From CAZPHI01 sp964586425 (GTDB lineage: Bacteria > Bacillota > Clostridia > Lachnospirales > Lachnospiraceae), in NCBI GenBank assembly GCA_964586425.1, contig CAZPHI010000081.1, positions 1 to 6,756 on the forward strand: a stretch of DNA of 6,756 bases, written 5' to 3'. How positions within the stretch are numbered: the first letter of the stretch is position 1; every line of letters starts with the position of its first letter. A program made the translations under genes and the position numbers. Of the stretch, positions 4,541 through 6,756 are shown piece after piece. The notes under the pieces are model-generated. The model was not told the origin of the DNA, did no database searches, and saw only the letters and a list, made by a program, of their open reading frames with translations.

Positions 4541-6595
4541 TTATATCTCTCCATCCTGGAGCATCATATCAAGTGTATTTTTGATTGTTTGCACCGCCTG
4601 ATCAGCTGTACAATCCTGCATCTGCGCACCGGCGATAGACATATGTCCACCTCCACCAAGCTTCTCCATAACAAGCTGCACATTAACCTCATCAATTGAA
4701 CGTGCACTTATATACATCTTATCATTGTAAGGTGTAACTACAAACGAAGCCTTAATACCAGTAATATTAAGTAATTCATTCGCGGCCTGTGCGCCTACAA
4801 TTGTCGGGCTCTTCAAGCCTTCGCTGTCTGAAATCGATATTGCATATGCATCTCTATATACAACCGCTTTACTTATTGCGGCTGCTCTTGCCATATACTC
4901 ATTCATATCATTACGAAGCATCTTACGAACTCGCGTTGTATCAGCTCCATGTCTTCTTAAATAGGCTGCAGCTTCAAATGTTCTAACGCCTGATTTATTA
5001 TTAAAATTATCTGTATCAATAATAATACCCGCATATAATGCATCTGCTTCAATTACCTTTAATTTTAAACTGTCATCAATATATTGCAGTATTTCAGCTA
5101 CCATCTCACTGGCAGATGATGCATATGGCTCTACATATGATAATACTGCTCCTTCAACAGATTCACTAGTTGCTCTATGATGATCAATTACAACTTTTGT
5201 CTTACATATATCAAGTAATTCTGGACATTCTGTTATCTGCGGTCTATTAACATCAACAACAATTACTACTGTCGAAGCATCAGCTATTGCTATTGCCTCT
5301 TCACTAGTAAGAAACATATCTTTTTCATACTCGCTATTATTTTTAAATCTATCCATGAATGGCTTTACACTTGTAGTAACTTCATTAAATACAATATGCG
5401 CTGTTTTATCAAGTTTTTTAGCCGCTCTATACAAACCTATTGCCGAACCAAACGAGTCAACATCTCCCGTCTTATGTCCCATAATAAGTATTTTATCATT
5501 ATTCATTAAAATGTGTTGTAGAGCATGAGCTTTTACTCTAGACTTTACACGTGTATTCTTTTCAATCTGCTGGCTCTTTCCACCAAAATAAGTAATCTTC
5601 TCACCATCTTTAATTACTACCTGATCGCCACCTCTACCGAGTGCAAGGTCCATTGATGTTTTAGCTATATCATAGTTTTTTGCATAATCGTTACCGCCTG
5701 TACCAATACCCATACTTACAGTTACAATCATATCATTACCAATATTAATAGCTTTGACATCTTCTAGCAAACTAAATTTATCTTCTTTGAGCTGTTCAAG
5801 ATAATGATATCTAAATACAGCCATATATTTGTCTTTTTCAAGTTTCCTTACAATTCCGGCTCCATTAGAGAAATATTTGTTAACTTTTCTATCAACAATT
5901 CCCAAAAATAATGAGCGTCGTACATCATCAATAGAATTGAATGTTTCTTCAAAATTATCTATATATATCAGTCCCGCAACAAATCTTTCATCTCTAATCT
6001 TCTGTATGTACATATTAATGTCTGTTTCATCAAACAGATACATAGCAATAAAGCTTGCATCTTCGTCTGCTTCTATAACATCTACACCATCAGCTAGCAA
6101 ATCAACATATATTTTATGAAATTCTATCTTATAATCTCTATTGTTATATTTGATACGTATTTCTTTTATTTCATCACCCGCCGGTAACATATCTATTGAT
6201 ACCTCAGGAAATATATTAGTGATATTTTTTTTAAAATTCTTAGGTTTCTCAATTATCTTTAATAATTCATCATTAAGCCACATCAAATTACCATTCTCAT
6301 CTAACAAGCCGTATGGAATAGCAAATTCTTTAAGTAACTTCTTTTGGACCTGCGAATAGCTTGCTGCAAAATCAATAAGATTACGTACAATTGCAGGCTT
6401 ATAATAAAACAATAAAAGTACTAATAATATTGCATATATACCAAGGAATATTGATATTATACCTCCTGCTGCAACATCCATAAAATATATTGCTACATTA
6501 AGTAAAACAAGTAATGCTCCTATATATAAAGGCCACATAATATAAGACTTTAACTGTCCAGATATTCTGATTGACTGCTTCTTATTATTCTTCAC
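4541..6595 (-). CDS. gdpP: Cyclic-di-AMP phosphodiesterase GdpP (two TM helices, PAS, degenerate GGDEF, DHH-DHHA1)
   Basis: This membrane-anchored enzyme hydrolyses c-di-AMP to pApA and so helps set the level of a messenger that controls potassium, osmotic and cell-wall homeostasis. The 684 residues are slightly more than the ~655-660 of Bacillus and Staphylococcus GdpP. Two hydrophobic helices (about 18-39 and 44-65) lead into a PAS-like domain (about 85-150). The GGDEF-like domain (about 205-330) has LEKDKY where an active cyclase would have GGDEF, so it should not make c-di-GMP. The DHH domain carries the metal ligands: His374, Asp378 and Asp380 in GHKTGDVD, Asp448, D471-H-H473 and Asp527. 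DHHA1 has GGGGH647-651 followed by A-G. The GTG at 6595 is chosen because GGAGG (6604-6608) lies 8 bases upstream; the longer TTG start at 6610 would include that site. It is first in the operon with rplI and dnaB. Confidence 0.95.
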   Translation of the reverse strand: MKNNKKQSIRISGQLKSYIMWPLYIGALLVLLNVAIYFMDVAAGGIISIFLGIYAILLVLLLFYYKPAIVRNLIDFAASYSQVQKKLLKEFAIPYGLLDENGNLMWLNDELLKIIEKPKNFKKNITNIFPEVSIDMLPAGDEIKEIRIKYNNRDYKIEFHKIYVDLLADGVDVIEADEDASFIAMYLFDETDINMYIQKIRDERFVAGLIYIDNFEETFNSIDDVRRSLFLGIVDRKVNKYFSNGAGIVRKLEKDKYMAVFRYHYLEQLKEDKFSLLEDVKAINIGNDMIVTVSMGIGTGGNDYAKNYDIAKTSMDLALGRGGDQVVIKDGEKITYFGGKSQQIEKNTRVKSRVKAHALQHILMNNDKILIMGHKTGDVDSFGSAIGLYRAAKKLDKTAHIVFNEVTTSVKPFMDRFKNNSEYEKDMFLTSEEAIAIADASTVVIVVDVNRPQITECPELLDICKTKVVIDHHRATSESVEGAVLSYVEPYASSASEMVAEILQYIDDSLKLKVIEADALYAGIIIDTDNFNNKSGVRTFEAAAYLRRHGADTTRVRKMLRNDMNEYMARAAAISKAVVYRDAYAISISDSEGLKSPTIVGAQAANELLNITGIKASFVVTPYNDKMYISARSIDEVNVQLVMEKLGGGGHMSIAGAQMQDCTADQAVQTIKNTLDMMLQDGEI

Positions 6596-6619
6596 TAGTC
6601 TTACCTCCAATAGACTTTA

Positions 6620-6648
6620 ATTATATCATTTATGTGAAGTTATGTAAA
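6620..6648 (-). promoter_or_regulatory. Promoter of the gdpP-rplI-dnaB operon
   Basis: On the minus strand, TTTACA (6648-6643) and a perfect TATAAT (6625-6620) are spaced by 17 bases. This is a near-consensus housekeeping promoter. Transcription would start near 6613, only about 18 bases before the GTG of gdpP, so the leader holds little beyond the GGAGG site and leaves no room for a riboswitch. Confidence 0.8.
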
Positions 6649-6655
6649 CAATCAA

Positions 6656-6756
6656 TCACTTAGTTGAGATATTCATAACATTTACAACACCATAGTTTTT
6701 GCAAATAGAGTAGAGAAATAAATGGCTAGCATTATCTCCCTCTCGTTGAACCGCAC
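6656..6756 (-). CDS. Possible C-terminal end of an upstream leftward gene (partial, unidentified)
   Basis: One minus-strand frame is open from the window edge for about 32 codons and ends at TGA 6656-6658, encoding a tail that finishes in YGVVNVMNISTK. I do not recognise the family. The stop lies 7 bases before the -35 box of the gdpP promoter, a believable end for a neighbouring gene. The open stretch is short, another frame is open for 24 codons, and an open stretch of this size can arise by chance. Confidence 0.25.
   Translation of the reverse strand, partial: AVQREGDNASHLFLYSICKNYGVVNVMNISTK
6708..6744. repeat. Imperfect hairpin near the right edge
   Basis: A 17-base arm (6708-6724) pairs with a 15-base arm (6730-6744) around a 5-base loop, with two single-base bulges and two positions that pair only as G-U in minus-strand RNA. 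No T run follows on either strand, so it is not a standard intrinsic terminator. It lies inside the possible partial reading frame at the window edge and may be chance or an RNA structure. Confidence 0.3.

Noticed and set aside
6708..6744. Terminator for a gene upstream of gdpP
   Set aside because: The stem is imperfect and neither strand has a T run after it.
1..6756. tRNA, rRNA, CRISPR array, insertion sequence or phage genes
   Set aside because: No cloverleaf, regularly spaced repeat, transposase motif or integrase motif was seen on either strand.

Overview
The window comes from a low-GC, strictly fermentative Gram-positive anaerobe, most likely a clostridial Firmicute and plausibly a Lachnospiraceae relative. 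The signs are a glycyl-radical pyruvate formate-lyase, a short clostridial-type 2[4Fe-4S] ferredoxin, AGGAGG-type ribosome binding sites, AT-rich spacers with TTGxxx/TATAAT-like promoters, and the Firmicute gene order gdpP-rplI-dnaB. The family placement is inference from protein character, since no search was run.

Left part (1-1899). The first 440 codons of pyruvate formate-lyase (pflB) read leftwards and run off the window edge shortly after the catalytic cysteine pair. A 356-base AT-rich spacer separates pflB from a divergent 56-residue ferredoxin gene. The spacer holds a good ferredoxin promoter, a weaker candidate pflB promoter, several TGTTAC-like half-sites and an A/T-only inverted repeat. 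The ferredoxin gene ends in a clear intrinsic terminator. Both genes belong to pyruvate and redox metabolism: one cleaves pyruvate to acetyl-CoA and formate, and the other is the usual low-potential electron carrier.

Middle part (1900-2692). A MerR-like helix-turn-helix regulator reads leftwards. It has five tandem S-[DEV]-[KT]-[IV] tetrapeptides and a strongly basic tail. Its best ribosome binding site and ATG are cut off from the DNA-binding domain by an in-frame TGA at codon 12, so the gene is either nonsense-damaged or starts in an unusual way. Upstream of it lie its own promoter and an 87-base inverted-repeat structure that encloses the terminator of the next operon.

Right part (2693-6756). 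A leftward operon, gdpP-rplI-dnaB, runs from a consensus promoter at 6620-6648 to a terminator at 2627-2665. The genes lie 25-32 bases apart. They encode a membrane-bound cyclic-di-AMP phosphodiesterase, ribosomal protein L9 and the replicative helicase, joining second-messenger turnover, translation and replication in one transcript. The last ~100 bases may hold the tail of one more leftward gene and an imperfect hairpin.

Most of the window is ordinary core genome. The points most worth a second look are the interrupted regulator start, the nested inverted repeat between dnaB and the regulator, and the half-site cluster in the pflB/ferredoxin spacer. I saw no convincing new multi-gene system, mobile element, CRISPR array or RNA gene.
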